The notes below the pieces were generated by a model. It was not told the origin of the DNA and did no database searches. It was given only the letters and a program-made list of their open reading frames with translations. Below, in pieces: positions 36,201-49,171 of a DNA stretch of 64,000 nucleotides. Numbering within the stretch: position 1 is the stretch's first letter; each line of letters begins with the position of its first letter. The position numbers and the translations under genes are program-made. The DNA comes from Paramecium tetraurelia (lineage: Eukaryota > Ciliophora > Oligohymenophorea > Peniculida > Parameciidae), in assembly GCF_000165425.1 (NCBI RefSeq), contig NW_001799011.1, positions 373,933 to 437,932 on the forward strand, read 5' to 3'.

Positions 36201-39200
36201 TACTCTTAATAAGAAATTGAAGGTATTTGGATAAAGTTATTCGAAATTTTATTGTTATTATTATTAATTATTTAAATTTGTTTATTCTATTTTTTAAGGT
36301 TATTCTTCTGTTTACATTTATTGTTATTATTATTATTATTATTGTTATTATTATCTTTTTTCCTATTATTCATTCTCTGAAACTTATGGTTCTAATTACA
36401 TAACTTCCGAGTTTTATTGAGGTACAAAAACTTATGCCTCTTCGACTTAGAGTTGTTGTTAAAACAGTTATTAATCTAATTATTATTAGAATTACTATTA
36501 TTATAGTAACTATAGTTATTATTGTTATTATTATTACTATTATTATTATTATTATTATTATTATTGTTATTGTTATTACTATTATTGTTGTTATTATTAT
36601 TGTTATTATTATTCTTACTATTGATGTTATTATTGCAATAACTATTGCTATTACTACAAATTTTAATTAGTATTTAATAAGTTCAAGAATGACTATTATA
36701 ATTGATCTTATATGGTTTACAAATTATGAGATGCCTCTTGTAACGAAGCCATATTTCCTTGTTATTATTGTGGTTATTACTAGCTTGATGGGATTTAATT
36801 CCAATTGAACAATCGAATAAACTATTATTCTCTGGTATAATGTGATAAATGTTATTAAAATTAGGAAATCAAATTATCTTAAGGTTGGTTTTAATATTAG
36901 AGTTGTAGTCCTAGTTGTTATTCCTCTCTTCTATTTCTAAATATTATCGATCTGTTTCTGTCTTATCTAAGTTATTCTATTCTTTCTTATCTGAGCTATT
37001 CAATTCTTTCTTATCTGTCAATTTGATCATATCGAGCAATTTAATTTCTGTTAAAAACCCTATCATTTTAGTCAATTCTAAAGATTTCAGTGTTCAATCT
37101 ATTATCTCTAAAAAATGGTTGCATTCTCAATTCTTACCCATATGATCTCTCATCAATCTAGAATGGATTTTAGATGTATTAGGTAAGTTCAGTCCACCAA
37201 TTGATTGGTTGTGAATCATCAGGGGAATTCATTTTAGGTAGAGAATGGACTAATTTATCTAAGACCTTCCCAAATTATTATGGGAATTAAATGCCGATTA
37301 ATTGAATGATAGATTTAGTCATTTTAGCAAATGCCTGATCTTCTCTGCTAGTAAGATGATGAAATTATTTAGTGACTTCAATATTTTCCTCTGAAATTTC
37401 ATTATTTTCTCCTTCTTATTAGAATACTTCATTTTCTTCATCAATAGCTCCTTCTTCTTGATCTTCCTCATGTTCTTCTTCATCCTCCTAATCGATGTCC
37501 TCATCATTGACACTGTTTGATGCATTTTCTTCCTATTCCTCTTACTCATCCTATTCACTTCCTTCCTCCTATTAATCATTATCTTCGTCATCATCCTCTT
37601 CATCAGTCCAACTTGATGAAGAATTCTAAGCTTCTTCAGCCTCCATCTGATTGTGTCTACTTTAACTAGATGCCCAACTATTTTCCTCTTCTTCAAGGTC
37701 TTCAGGAGCTGACTCATGAGAATTATGAGAGTCTCCACTCTGCTCACTTTGCATATCATTATGGTCATATTCCAATTCTAACATGCCATCATCTTCCTCG
37801 ATATTGGCAATCAATTCAACATTCACTAGTCTATTTCTTCTTCTAAATGGAGGCAAGAATTATTAAAATTCCAACTCTTCATGCTATTGATTTTAGTTTA
37901 TCTCTTCTAGGAATGAAATGGGTAAAAGTGGCCATTTTTAGAAATATTTAATTGAATCTTGATATAAAATACTCTTATTTGGTACCAATTGTGAGTTGAT
38001 CTCTTCTGGCAACAATTATCCTATCATACCCTATAATTGATAATGATCTCCATATTATTCTTGTTATAATTTAGAGACGATGACTGAGGTTGGTTTATAA
38101 AACAAAAGGTAAATAGCCATATTGAAAAGAACTGCTAAGGTTTCTGAAATGAATTATAATTCCTTTTCATATCTGTAATATGATTTCAACTCAAAGTTCT
38201 TCATTCCATCGATATATAATTTAATAAAGTTAAATGAATTTGTTGTATCATTAATATTTCTATAACAAATCTTAGCCACAGACTTTATCTATAGCAAACG
38301 TATCAAAGTATATGAGTATTAACACACAATTGAATCAAAGGTTTTAATTCGTTTTTCTATGCCATCATACAATTCACTAACAATCTTTCTCCTTGTTTCG
38401 TTTGAAAATGGAATAATGTTATTATTAGCCATTTAATACAACAGGACATTGTCCAAACACAATTCAAATAGAAGATTCTTTGCAGGAGTCATAATTCTGG
38501 TAATAAGAGTAAGAAATGAGATTTTTCTAGGTAATTCTAGATCTTAGTAGTCTGTGCTTAACTATTTTTAATAAGGCTTCAACAATTTACTACAATTTAC
38601 TCTCACTATTTTTGGGATTAAGACAGGATAACGTCTGATCAATATTTACAATACTTGAGTTATAGTGTACCAATGATATTGATATTATTCATTTTCGAAA
38701 AATGAACTTATCATCTATTATATTAACAATTTGATCAAAATCTAAGCATCTTGAGTATGCTAAAAGTTAGATTATAATTGGAGTTTATCTTCACTTTTCT
38801 TCTTTTTTTAAATTTATTTGCTCTTTTTTGCCGTTTCAGGTTCTTTGTGTTTCTAAAAACTGGTAGGCTAAACACAATCGAAAGTGTGCAATGAACAGCC
38901 CTTTCTGAGATTCAAGTATTTAACTCCATCAATGGTTTCTCCATCTTCAAATAAATGAGACATGACCTCTTTTACTTCATCTGTATAGAATGCTTGATTT
39001 TAAATTGTCAATAATGATGGATGATTAGAGGCAATCTTAATTTCATTCGTTATTGGAATGTTATAATAAATTGGTTAAAAGCAAATTGGATAATGAGGTT
39101 AATGTTGTTATTAGACCTATGATTAAGGCTACTATTGTTGTTTATTGATGTTTTCAATCTCTTTGTTATATTCTTAATTGTAGAGTAACTTTTTAATTTT

Positions 39201-42200
39201 AGCCTCAACCTAGGCAATCACTAAACTCTTGTCATGAACAATCGAAAGCACTAATTTAGTCAAGGGGAACATATGATTTTGTGAGTCTCCTTTAATTCTC
39301 AACAAATGTTCTAATCCTCTCATTTGTGAGACAAATTTAGAGACATTTTCTTTGTTTACTTCAAATGCCCTCACTAGGATTTCGATGCAAATTTTTGAAG
39401 TTATATGGTTTTGAACTTTGCCTTTTAAGATATTGATCACTCCCAAAAGAATGTCATTTACTGTGTCATGATGATTTTTTTTCTTTTTTTGGTCATCAGT
39501 TATAAAGAGAGTTAAAATGGCCAAAATGTGATTTATAGCTTTGAGACTTAGATCATCCTATGATTTCATTATTTCCTATGCCAACTTCATCAATTCTGTC
39601 ACAATACTTTCGTATTCTTCAACGAGGTTTTTTTGTTTGAAGATGTAATGCAAAATTGTAATGATGACTTTCATATTATCAGTTGAAGGAGGCTTGATTT
39701 CAGGTTCGCAATCCTTAAATTTAAGTTGCAATTTGAATTACTCATACACAACTTACTTCAAACACTTTAATAATGAAGGCATAATCTATCCTTCCAATAG
39801 TTAAAAGATGCTTTCTTCGAATTTACTAAAATATAGCATATTTGTCTAGATGTATTGTTTAAGATTCTTTTATTTATTTTGAATTTGTTGGGTAACGACT
39901 TCTAATGAAGGTTCATTCTTTGGAATTTCAACCATTTTGACTCTCTATTCTTCAATCATATCAAAATTTTCATAGATCCAATCAGTTAGTCTTGTCACAT
40001 CATAAATATCATTATTTTGAAGTGCTATTGTTATGACATCATCTTGAAAACCCATGTCTCTAAGTTTTACTCTTACTTCATTAGGATCTTACTAGAGTAT
40101 ATCAATTTCGCCTCCATTGTCCTCTCTGAAGACTTAATAAGCCTTTTAAAATAGGTTGTCTTTATCTTTCTAAAGTATTTCTTGTAAGAAGAAGGGACGG
40201 AAGATGAAAACTGCTTTATTGAGCAACTATTCTTATATTGCATATATAGGATCATCCGACAAACATTGAGTTATAGTAAGTAGATTTTATATTTCTTCAA
40301 TTTGTTTTGGAATCAACAAGTAACCTTACAATTTTTTGCTTTAATCTATTTTGTTAAGATAGATTAATTTAATGATGTTTGCATACTGCCAACCCAGTAA
40401 ATCTATAGATTCTACATTACTCTTCTACCCCACCAATTAAATAAATGAACTTATTCCAGATTTGAGGTTTTCTAGAAAATCAGAGTTTATTAATAGACTT
40501 AAAAAGTCTGGATGCAAATTCTGGAAATCAGCATACTTCCGACCTTCTACTAGGTTATTTAATAGATCATTAATTAGATAAGTGTGCAATTAAATAACTT
40601 GAATATTTTCATTCCTCAAATTTTCACTTAATTAACAAAACAAATTGCTGAGGGGTTGCAACTCATTATTGATTCTTCTTATAACTCTATATGAATTGAT
40701 TATTATGACCTTTAATAGTTATATGTATGGATAGAAGACAGACTTCTTGAATGTTTGATCTATTTTCTAATCTTGCCCATGCTTAATGGATCTTACCAAT
40801 ATTAAAAGTAATGAACAACTCTTACTCAATAATTTGCTTATCTCCTATTATTCAGATCTAATTAGACCATTCATCAAATAATGCTTTAAGACTTCCATCA
40901 GGGACTCAATCTAAGAATAATAAGAAACAAATTCCAATTTCTATTGCAATTAGTCCAAAGGACAATTAAGAAAGAATTTCTCAGAGCTATAGAATGATTC
41001 ATCAATAACAATGTTTGAGTTTTCCAGAGTACAACCTAACTTATTCTCCAGTTTTTAAATTGAGACAAGTACTTTAGACAATGCTTTAAATGGATTATCA
41101 AATTCATCTAATTAAGCAAATAATCTAAATACTTTGGTTAAGTCAATTTTAAAATCAAAAGTAGGAAATTCAAAGAACAACAATAAATCTTCAAAAAAGC
41201 CTTTGGTATTCATTTCAGCCTATTAAGATGGATGCAAATTGTGAATCATCCTCAAAATTAATATGGATAAGTTTGACACTTTTGTAATAATCTCATAATA
41301 TTATTAATATGTGTCCTCTTTCAAATTATTTTTCTTGTTTATCAATTCTTTATGCAGTCTCTCTAATACAAAGTTCAATATATTTATAACTTATGGACCA
41401 ACCTTGTCAATCTTTTGTAGATACTTAGCTATGTTCTAACCTACAGATGTGAGTATTTCTTTAGGAGCATTAGTTTAAATTAAACTGCTCTCAAGTATCT
41501 GTTGCATGAATTATAAGCCACAATTATTAAATTGATCATATCCTTCTTCCTTGAGTGTAACATTAAAGTAGAATTAAAATACAGCATTGACCATTTTACT
41601 GTTGATTTAAGTTAAATTTAGACCCTGTATGATAGAATTCAATTGTTAGGGTAACTGAGAGTCTATCAATCTGCCAATAAGAGTAGGAACCTCATTTGCA
41701 AGATGTGAAATCAAAATGAGTGTTTGCTGTATAATAAGCGTGTATTTGTTGTCTTAAAGAAAATTGTATAGTTTTTTGATGATCTGAGTTTCTGACACCT
41801 TTCTGGCAATTGTAGGTGCATTTGCTCTATTGTATCTCCTCCCAAGGTCGTCTTTGAAATGTTCGTTGATGCTCTAAATAGCGAATGAAATGATAGAATC
41901 AGTTTCATCGAAGGTAACTTGTTGATATCCTTAATCTGTAGGTTTGATTAGATTAGGTCCGATGGTAATAAGGTTGTCAACTACCTTAATTAGATCATTA
42001 AATATTTTAAGATCCCTTTGTAGATCTTCTTTTCTGGACAACCTGCCTAACATTCCAATGGCTGCTTTCAAGATTTCAGGGGGCAATATTAATTTGTTAT
42101 CTTAAATAAGTAGTGTTTTAACTAGAGCTTGTGATGATCCAAGTGCAATGTTACCACGGCTTAATAATAACACTCCAGATTCAGAAGAGAACAGTTTGAA

Positions 42201-43543
42201 AATGCCACAAGCAACTTCTTCATCTCTAGCGCATTGTTCATTTAAGAGTTATCCATTGTATTTTAAGGGGTAACTTGATTCGATTTCAATTTGATGTGGT
42301 TGCATCGATAAAACATCGTAAATCAATTATAAGAAGATTTCATCATAATTTTTGGCTGTATTTAATGCTATTTCATTATCTTACTATTTTTCAGTGATTA
42401 GTATTTCATCCAGGGTTGATAAAATGGTAACCAGTAGTCTTGGTTACACAGTCTTCAATTAAAATAATTTGGTATAGATGCTGAAATATTGTTCATATTC
42501 AATTTTTTCCACAAATACTTAATCCAACAAGAAAGCACAGTCGTGAGTTGAACAGAAAGCATCGAGCAACATATTCATCTCAAGGGATAGAATATGCATA
42601 CCTAAAACCAATGTATTAGTATCAATTTTATTCTATGCCAAACCTCTGTAAATCAGAATACGATATTTTACTGCTTCTACTAAGGGATTTAAAGGCATGT
42701 CTTATTATCCTAATGTTTTTTTGGCCAAAAGAAGGGCAGATGTGGAATTGTCATCGTAAATGCTAAAGTTCTATTAAATACTTAATAAGCAAAATATACT
42801 TTGATTGATGTTTAATGCTATAATTCTTTCTTGTGAACACCATTTTTACATAAATCTGCATAAGGCTCATCTAAAATAGTCGGTTCTATATATTCAAAAT
42901 GTAGTTATGGGAATTAAATGGGTTTATCTGTAATAGATAAATAATTTGGATCTTCATGATAGTAATCAATCAGTTCAAGTTTAGTTGATGAAAGTGTATT
43001 ATTATGATCAAAGAGGAATCTATTTAGGTAAATCAATCTAGGGATATTATCTCGTAATTATTAATTGCAGGTTTCTTTCTATTAAGGATTATTTAGATTT
43101 ATCGCTTAATCACAAATTTTGATCAGAATGTTCATAATTGTCTCATAATTTTACAAGTTATCCGTATGCTCCACTATGCTTAATAGATGTTCTAATGAAT
43201 TAAACAACTTTCTATTAATATTTTTTTAAATTATTACCTATAACACTCATACTCCATTAAACTATTAATGAGGTTTAACAACTACGAACAATCATGCCTA
43301 GAGTTCTATTACACTTGCTAGGCCATATTCTCTATATAGTCATCTAATTTATCCATTAGTAAAGTCAATGATCCCAAGGATAATTTGTGGATAACATTAC
43401 TCTTGTCATTCACTAATTAAAGCAACTCTTCCAAGAAGTTGGGACTTGCTAAGATGGAGGCCAAGATCTAAATTTAAGCTGAAAGAATTTACGCGTCGGT
43501 CGATTTCTTTAGGCTGCTCTAGAGTATTAAGAGGTATTTTCAT
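33238..43543 (-). CDS. HUWE1-type HECT E3 ubiquitin ligase (about 10.3 kb)
   Basis: HUWE1/Tom1/UPL1 ligases ubiquitinate histones, replication and ribosomal proteins. Starts MKIPLNTLEQPKEIDRR (ATG 43541-43543). The N-terminal two thirds are armadillo-like helices; LHFEYIEPTILDEPYADLCK matches the DUF908 region of HUWE1. A long acidic stretch (about 37430-37830) with many Glu/Asp/Gln, and a Gln-rich run (about 36310-36665), lie before the HECT domain (from about 34350): LHVEFDGEEGIDAGGVTREW, YFKFIGRIVGKAIYDGQLLD, TRSFYKHILG, FLQFVTGTSKVPLGGF and the catalytic SHTCFNQLDLP, ending KEGFGFA. HECT introns are at 33341-33366 and 33485-33511; a 25-nt intron lies near the start. About 3,400 residues, shorter than animal HUWE1 (about 4,370). 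I did not verify every exon junction in the middle. Confidence 0.9.
36305..36665 (-). repeat. Gln-rich low-complexity tract in the HUWE1-type gene
   Basis: ATT/GTT/ACT-rich on the plus strand. Read on the minus strand in the gene frame it is mostly TAA, TAG and CAA (Gln) with a few Leu, His and Glu, continuing into QVEEAQVFVPQQNSEVMQLE. It is a less pure version of the two polyglutamine repeats elsewhere in the window. Confidence 0.75.
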
Positions 43544-43561
43544 ATTTAAATTAATATAAAG

Positions 43562-46500
43562 TCAAAGATTTTTTACTATGACTTCAACTATCTATTTTAA
43601 ATTATCTAGAGTATCTGCCATTGATATTTTCTCAAGTTGTATATATTTTAGTAGACAATCTAAACATTCCTGCCACACTCCTGGCATTTCGTTGGAATTA
43701 AAGAACAAACTCAAAACAGCAAATATTACTAAATTCATCCACTTCGTTTGTCTGTCACTATCCTCACTTAACACCTTGGGCATGTGATCATTTAATATTT
43801 TAAAATTTATAACCATAATATCCAAGTTGATCTTATTGCATTCCCAATGACCATCTTGCAATTAAGTTTGTAATAACTTCTACACCATCTCCTAAGCCTT
43901 CTTCTCATTTCTACTCTTCGTGTAATTCGTCATCCCCTTATTCCCCAAGTATCCTCCAATTATCCCTCCAACAATCCCTCCCACCAAAGGAATTGGAATC
44001 AGAGCCTATCCAATTATTGCTCCTGACACCAATGACGTTGAGATGGCCAAAGTCGAAGTAAATGTTCTCTAAGGAGTGTATATTTCTTGACTGGTCAATA
44101 ATGCCTAAGCTCCAAAACCTCCCAAATTCAAAAAATCTCTAAGCAAAGGCATATAAACAACCAATTGTTGCATGCATCCATTATTCACTGCATTTTCACC
44201 GAAATTTTTCAAAAATTCTCTATTAATCGATATTTTGTATACTTATTTCTACTAACATTAGCTAAGAATGATCCAAACATAGTATCCATCTCTCCTTCAA
44301 CCTTCCTTCTTTATTAGTACACATCCTCCTAATTTTAATTCAATATCATCAGAGCCAATTACTCATGAACCCAATTAGAGTGGACCAATTCCTTCATTGA
44401 TTTATATTTTACTGGGTATACTCCCCAACCTGATTTTCTATTAGAATCTTTCTTAAAGAATCCATCCTTATCTTACTAATCAATCACAAAGGTCTTAATA
44501 GAAATTCAATAAATTTACCTTCTAAAATGCCCACCTTCTACTGATAAGTGGAGCATATATCACTTTAAATTCTTCATTCATTACATAGATGATAAATTTA
44601 GATTAAGGATCCTCACTCTCCAAGTATAGTCCATTTAAATAATATCTCGCATCCTTCTGCATCTTAAAAGATTTAATATCAGTTGATTGAGTACATTGAT
44701 CTTCATCATCTTCACTTGATTTTTTTTGCAACTTTTGCCTACATTAAATTTTATAGACAGCAATTGACTTAGTTTTATTTGTGATACATTATTATAGACA
44801 GTCTAATACTTAGTCAACTGTTTGTCTGCTAATAATTTCATTTTGCTATGCTGAATTAGATAGCATTTTATTTTTCAAGATTAGGGTATCATAATTTTCG
44901 ATAGCATATTTCATGAATTTTTCAACAACGTCAGGCTCAGCATAATGAAATATTGTAAATTCCAAGAGGTCTTATATAGTCTAATAGCAATTCTAACTTA
45001 ATTCTTAAAATAAGGCTAAGATGGTATATTTATTTAATAAAATTTATGGGATATTCTATAATATTTGATAAGTAATACTCTTTCTCGAAATTTAGAAATA
45101 AATGGTTCTATATAGCCTCTGCATTCTTCTAAAATTAAGCAAATCTAATCGCTAACTTCAAATGATAAACTGCATAATAATTGATGTGATTGTTCGAGCA
45201 ATTGAGAATATAAACTACCAGGAAGTATGTTCATACTAGTGGCTATATATTTTTTAATCAATTCAACAATTTTGGGTTGAAAAAGTTAGAGATTAATTTC
45301 CCAAATGGTTATTTACAACTCTTCTGCATAATCTATGAAATGATTTTCAAGAAAGTCAACAATTGGTTTTGAAATATGGCATAATGCAAAAACTAGTAAA
45401 TTAAGATCCTCAAGAATTTTCTATTAAATGCGCTTTTCCAATTATTATTGCACTTGCAATTGCTAGCATTCATTCTCTACATACACACTAATTCTTTTGA
45501 TTAGATTTTTTTATATAGGCACTCTTTCCTTTTTAATGCTTTAAGTGAATTCTGTAATAGTGAACTGAAAAGCTCCATTGGTAATGTCAAATATGTGTTT
45601 TTGGAGAGGTTTAGGAGGAGCCAATGACTTTCTTTTCGTTGGAGAGTCTAGAAAGAGAGTTTGGTCTTCGAACTTCAATAAATCGCTTAACCTAAAAGAA
45701 GGTTTCATGATCTCATCTTATAACATTATAAATCACTTATTTAATTATTTCAAAATCCATGCTTCCCATTCATTTTCATCAATCCCTTCCTCTTCTGCAT
45801 CTTCAAAAAGAATAGAAACCAAGATCTATCTGCCTGGATGATAAAGGGGCAAGCCTTCCTTCACTTTCAATGCTAAGTCAAAGAAACGTCTTCTAATTTG
45901 GCTTCTCAATTTTTGCGAGTTTGATAAGGCTATCTTAGCCTATTGAGCTTCATGAGTGTTTTCTGAATTGTTGCTATCAGTTAAATCGGGCAAGGACTCT
46001 TAAAAGTCATACATGGATTATCTGCCATCCTGGTCAACAGAAAACACGCCCAATCCATTTCGATTCATTTTCTCTTGTTACAAAAGTGAAAAGTAATTCA
46101 AGGTGGCTTTGTGATGAGAGAATCGCTCTAAGAATTCCTCCACTAGATTGAAATAGGTGTTCAATTCCTTTTATATTATAATAAATAGTTTACCTTCTCT
46201 TTTTGCAGAGTGGGGATGTTGTTCTCTATTTCTAGTTGACTCTGATCTATCTGGTATTAGGCTATGATATCATCATATTCAAGTTGAATTTCTTGAACAT
46301 CTGACTTGATTTTAATCTTGACTTATTTTGCATTCTCATTTTACAGCATCACTTGGTATTTTTTAAGTAAACCTAATACTTTAGTTTTCAACTGCTGCAT
46401 TTCTTATATTAAATCAAACTTGGATTCCTCCTCCTATGCTATTATTTATGTAGGATTGAGGGATTGTAACATCTCATTGAGGTCTTGTTCTTGTCCTTGG

Positions 46501-46604
46501 GGACTGCCTAGTATTTTGCTGCCACCCACTCTTGAAGATTGGAGGGAAGAAGGTTTGGATGAGCTGCCTTTAGAATGGAAATGGGGATTATTGAAAACTT
46601 TCAT
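43562..46604 (-). CDS. Uncharacterised protein, about 1,000 residues
   Basis: Starts MKVFNNPHFHSKGSSSKPSS (ATG 46602-46604), then a coiled coil (FDLIQEMQQLKTKVLGLLKK). Further on are a segment with FFDLALKVKEGLPLYHPG followed by RQILVSILFEDAEEE, and GLGVFSVDQDGRQSMYDFQ. A later globular part has KFIIYVMNEEFKVIYAPL and WGVYPVKYKSMKELVHSNW. The C-terminal part has a glycine-zipper-like hydrophobic stretch (GQALIPIPLVGGIVGGIIGG, then YLGNKGMTNY) that could insert in a membrane, and ends IVEVIVKNL. Introns of 25 nt (AAG) and 23 nt (TAG) around 44220-44530 join the middle and C-terminal parts, showing one gene. I recognise no named family. Its stop lies 18 bp before the start codon of the HUWE1-type gene on the same strand. 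Confidence 0.75.
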
Positions 46605-46680
46605 TCTCTACAAAAACGAAAATAATAAAAGTGAGTTTGAATATGCTAATATAAATTATTTTAATTATAAAAAGTAATCA

Positions 46681-48156
46681 ATGGGAGAATGCACTTCCAA
46701 GGTCTAGACAGAAAACATCGCAAATGAATTGGATTTTAATCGCTATTCAACATACTAGAAACTAGAGACATTGGCCAATGATTTCGCTTAGAGTAAGTAT
46801 TGAAATAACTGTAGACGAAAAAATTGACACTACTTATAATTCATTAATTCAAAGGATCATTGCAGCCAAACAAGAACACATATTGAAACTACTTAGTGTG
46901 ATGAATACTCAAGAAAAAAAGGAATTTATGGCTAAAATAGAATGGATGGATTTTGAGACAGTGGATTCAGTATCTATAATAACCCTATACCTTAGTTGTT
47001 TTATCATTGTTGCAAACAGAATCACATGGATATATTCAAAGGATCAGTTAAATTTTGTAACAACCTGCTGGAGAAGGACCTCAATCTAATTAAGGTAAAT
47101 ATACCTAAAAGAGACTTAGCAACGTAAAGTTGGCTTGGTGTTATTATGTGGTGGTAACAGTTCTCGATTGCCTAATAAAATCCTTAACGATATTGGATTT
47201 CCATCCAAAAAATGCATTTTTTAAATTATGATGGAACGGTTAAAAAAGATTATCATTATGGGTACTCTCTAAAATTTATAAACAATAAGCTCAAGAGGCT
47301 GCAGATTTCAGCGGTTTCCCCATAGGGATATTGGTTTCCGATTAAAATGCAACAGCCTTTTAACAGTATATAAAAAGCAAAAAGGAATTCGGGTTTCCTT
47401 AAATTCATATAATGCAGCAAAAGTCACTTCCAGTCATCAACAAACATGGATAAGTGATGTTTGAATCCAATTTGCCTGTTCAAGCCCCAAATGGAGCAGG
47501 AAGCATCTTCTTATAATTGTCAACATTTTAAAAGTAATATGATTTAGTTTAAAATTAGGAAATTTCCAAGTATGCAATATATTCATTTGCTGGGATTTGA
47601 CAACTTAGCAGGCCTCCCTTTGGACCCTATCGTCTTGAATCTCATGAATTAAACTCAGACAGATGTGATTTGCAAAGTAATCGAAACTAACTCAACTTAA
47701 GACGATAGATTATTTTATTAGAATGGTTATTTTAAAACGATGGAAACCCAGGATTCAAGTATGACAGAGAATCCTGAAAACTTAGCAAAGATGTGTTTAA
47801 ATGACATGTATGTATCTGTTGCTTTTCTCAACAATTTAAAATCGAATCACGAAAAGTCAATGAAGTTTTCTTAAAGATATCATGTCATCAGAAGGGGACC
47901 AACTATTTAATTTGAAAAACATATCCAAGACATAATAGAAATAGCCAACTCCACAATCTTATATTAGACTGAAGATTATGCACTTTTGGTGGATGACCCA
48001 AAAAAGGCTGTGATCTAACTCTCCAATGTCCACAAAAGATACTTGCAGCTCGAAGGAACTTAAGATAATGAACTAGTTGAAATCACACCATATATGAGCT
48101 ACAGTGGCGAAGACCTCAGAAAGCAAGAAAATATCATATTCCCTCTGATTATATGA
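46681..48156 (+). CDS. UDP-N-acetylglucosamine pyrophosphorylase-like enzyme (UAP family)
   Basis: UAP enzymes make UDP-GlcNAc (or related UDP-sugars) from UTP and the sugar 1-phosphate, feeding GPI, N-glycan and chitin-type synthesis. About 460 residues. The nucleotide loop is VGLVLLCGGNSSRLPNKIL with GFPSKKCIFQIMMERLKK, followed by IHIMQQKSLPVINKHGQVMF, APNGAGSIFLQL (the family's GNGGLY region), GIDNLAGLPLDPIVLNLM and TQTDVICKVIETNSTQDDRL. The introns I placed near the 5' end are 22 and 26 nt (TAG); more follow. The loop GGNSSRL differs from the usual GGQGTRL but keeps the Arg-Leu. The N-terminus, MGECTSK, is a myristoylation plus palmitoylation signal, which is unusual for this normally cytosolic enzyme. 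Confidence 0.85.
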
Positions 48157-48162
48157 TATAAA

Positions 48163-49160
48163 TCATATTGTTAAGTATAGACATCTACCGATTTTGACTT
48201 TGTCCTTAATGACCTCTTCTAACTCCTTTGCCATATACTACTTGATAGTCTTTGGTTCATCTTCATTCAAGAAGTACTCCTAATGTTCAAACACATTATC
48301 GGAATAATAATTTTGAAGTTTGCCCTTAACAATGAAGTTCTACTACTGAGCAGTCTTAGATCCAAACTCCTTTTCGACTTCTTTTCTTATTTAATCAACA
48401 ACGTCTGAGGATACCTCATGTTAATAAAGGAATCTGGGTTTCAAACCTAAATAAGTGACTGCCAAATTATTGGCTCCTTCTCTTAGGATTTATGTCTTTA
48501 CATCAGTTAATTCTGATTCGGTGATTAATTCAACAACACTCCCTCCCAACCCACATATTGTATTCTTTAAACAATTATGTTGATACACTCCAAAAACACC
48601 TTAGGATATTGGTAAGTTAATATACTATTTTTAGTTGCCACAAATGCATTCAAATTACCAATGACTATGTTCTCTTACAATTTCCCTACTAATTATTTAC
48701 GCTTATCATCTATGCTAGTCTCAAAGTAGGCTTAGTTCTAGCTTTAACTCAGAACAGAGTCAATATTAGAACTACTGAAATCTTATTCTTGATTAACAAT
48801 TGTTTTAATAAAATTTGTCGAAAATTCTAAAAATTCACTAGTTCTGGCTACAAAGTCTGTTTCGCAATTTATCTAGACTAATAGGAAATGCACTGATACT
48901 TCAGCAAGGGCGGCTACTTTGTTATTAGTGTATGCCACTATAACTCCCTGTTTAGTTTGATTACCCATTTTCTTCTCTGCTTGAGCCAATCCTCTCTCTT
49001 TCAGATATTAAATGGCCTTCTCAAAATTGCCGTCTGTGGATTCTAAGGCCTTCTTACAATCGTTGATGGGGGAGCCTGCTTATTTTTGAAATTTACCTGA
49101 TGCTTCTCTCAATTGCTTTATGAGTGTGATGGATATATTGGTGTATATTTTTCTGAACAT
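48163..49160 (-). CDS. Mitochondrial elongation factor Ts
   Basis: EF-Ts recharges EF-Tu with GTP during organelle translation. 314 residues. The N-terminus [20 protein letters not shown] serves as a short presequence plus start of the UBA-like domain. The signature follows: [38 protein letters not shown], then [18 protein letters not shown] after a 27-nt intron. The core includes [20 protein letters not shown] and, after a 26-nt intron ending [20 protein letters not shown]. The C-terminal strand [16 protein letters not shown] fits the end of the family. MFRK is the only possible Met start. Its stop is 6 bp from the stop of the UAP gene, and its start 11 bp from that of the importin-alpha-like gene. 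Confidence 0.92.
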
Positions 49161-49171
49161 TATTAATAAAA
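49161..49171. promoter_or_regulatory. 11-bp divergent intergenic region
   Basis: The bases TATTAATAAAA are all that separates the start codons of EF-Ts (minus) and the importin-alpha-like gene (plus). Each protein has only one usable Met start, so the promoters and 5' UTRs of the two genes must overlap each other's coding sequence, or transcription starts almost at the ATG. Confidence 0.75.
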
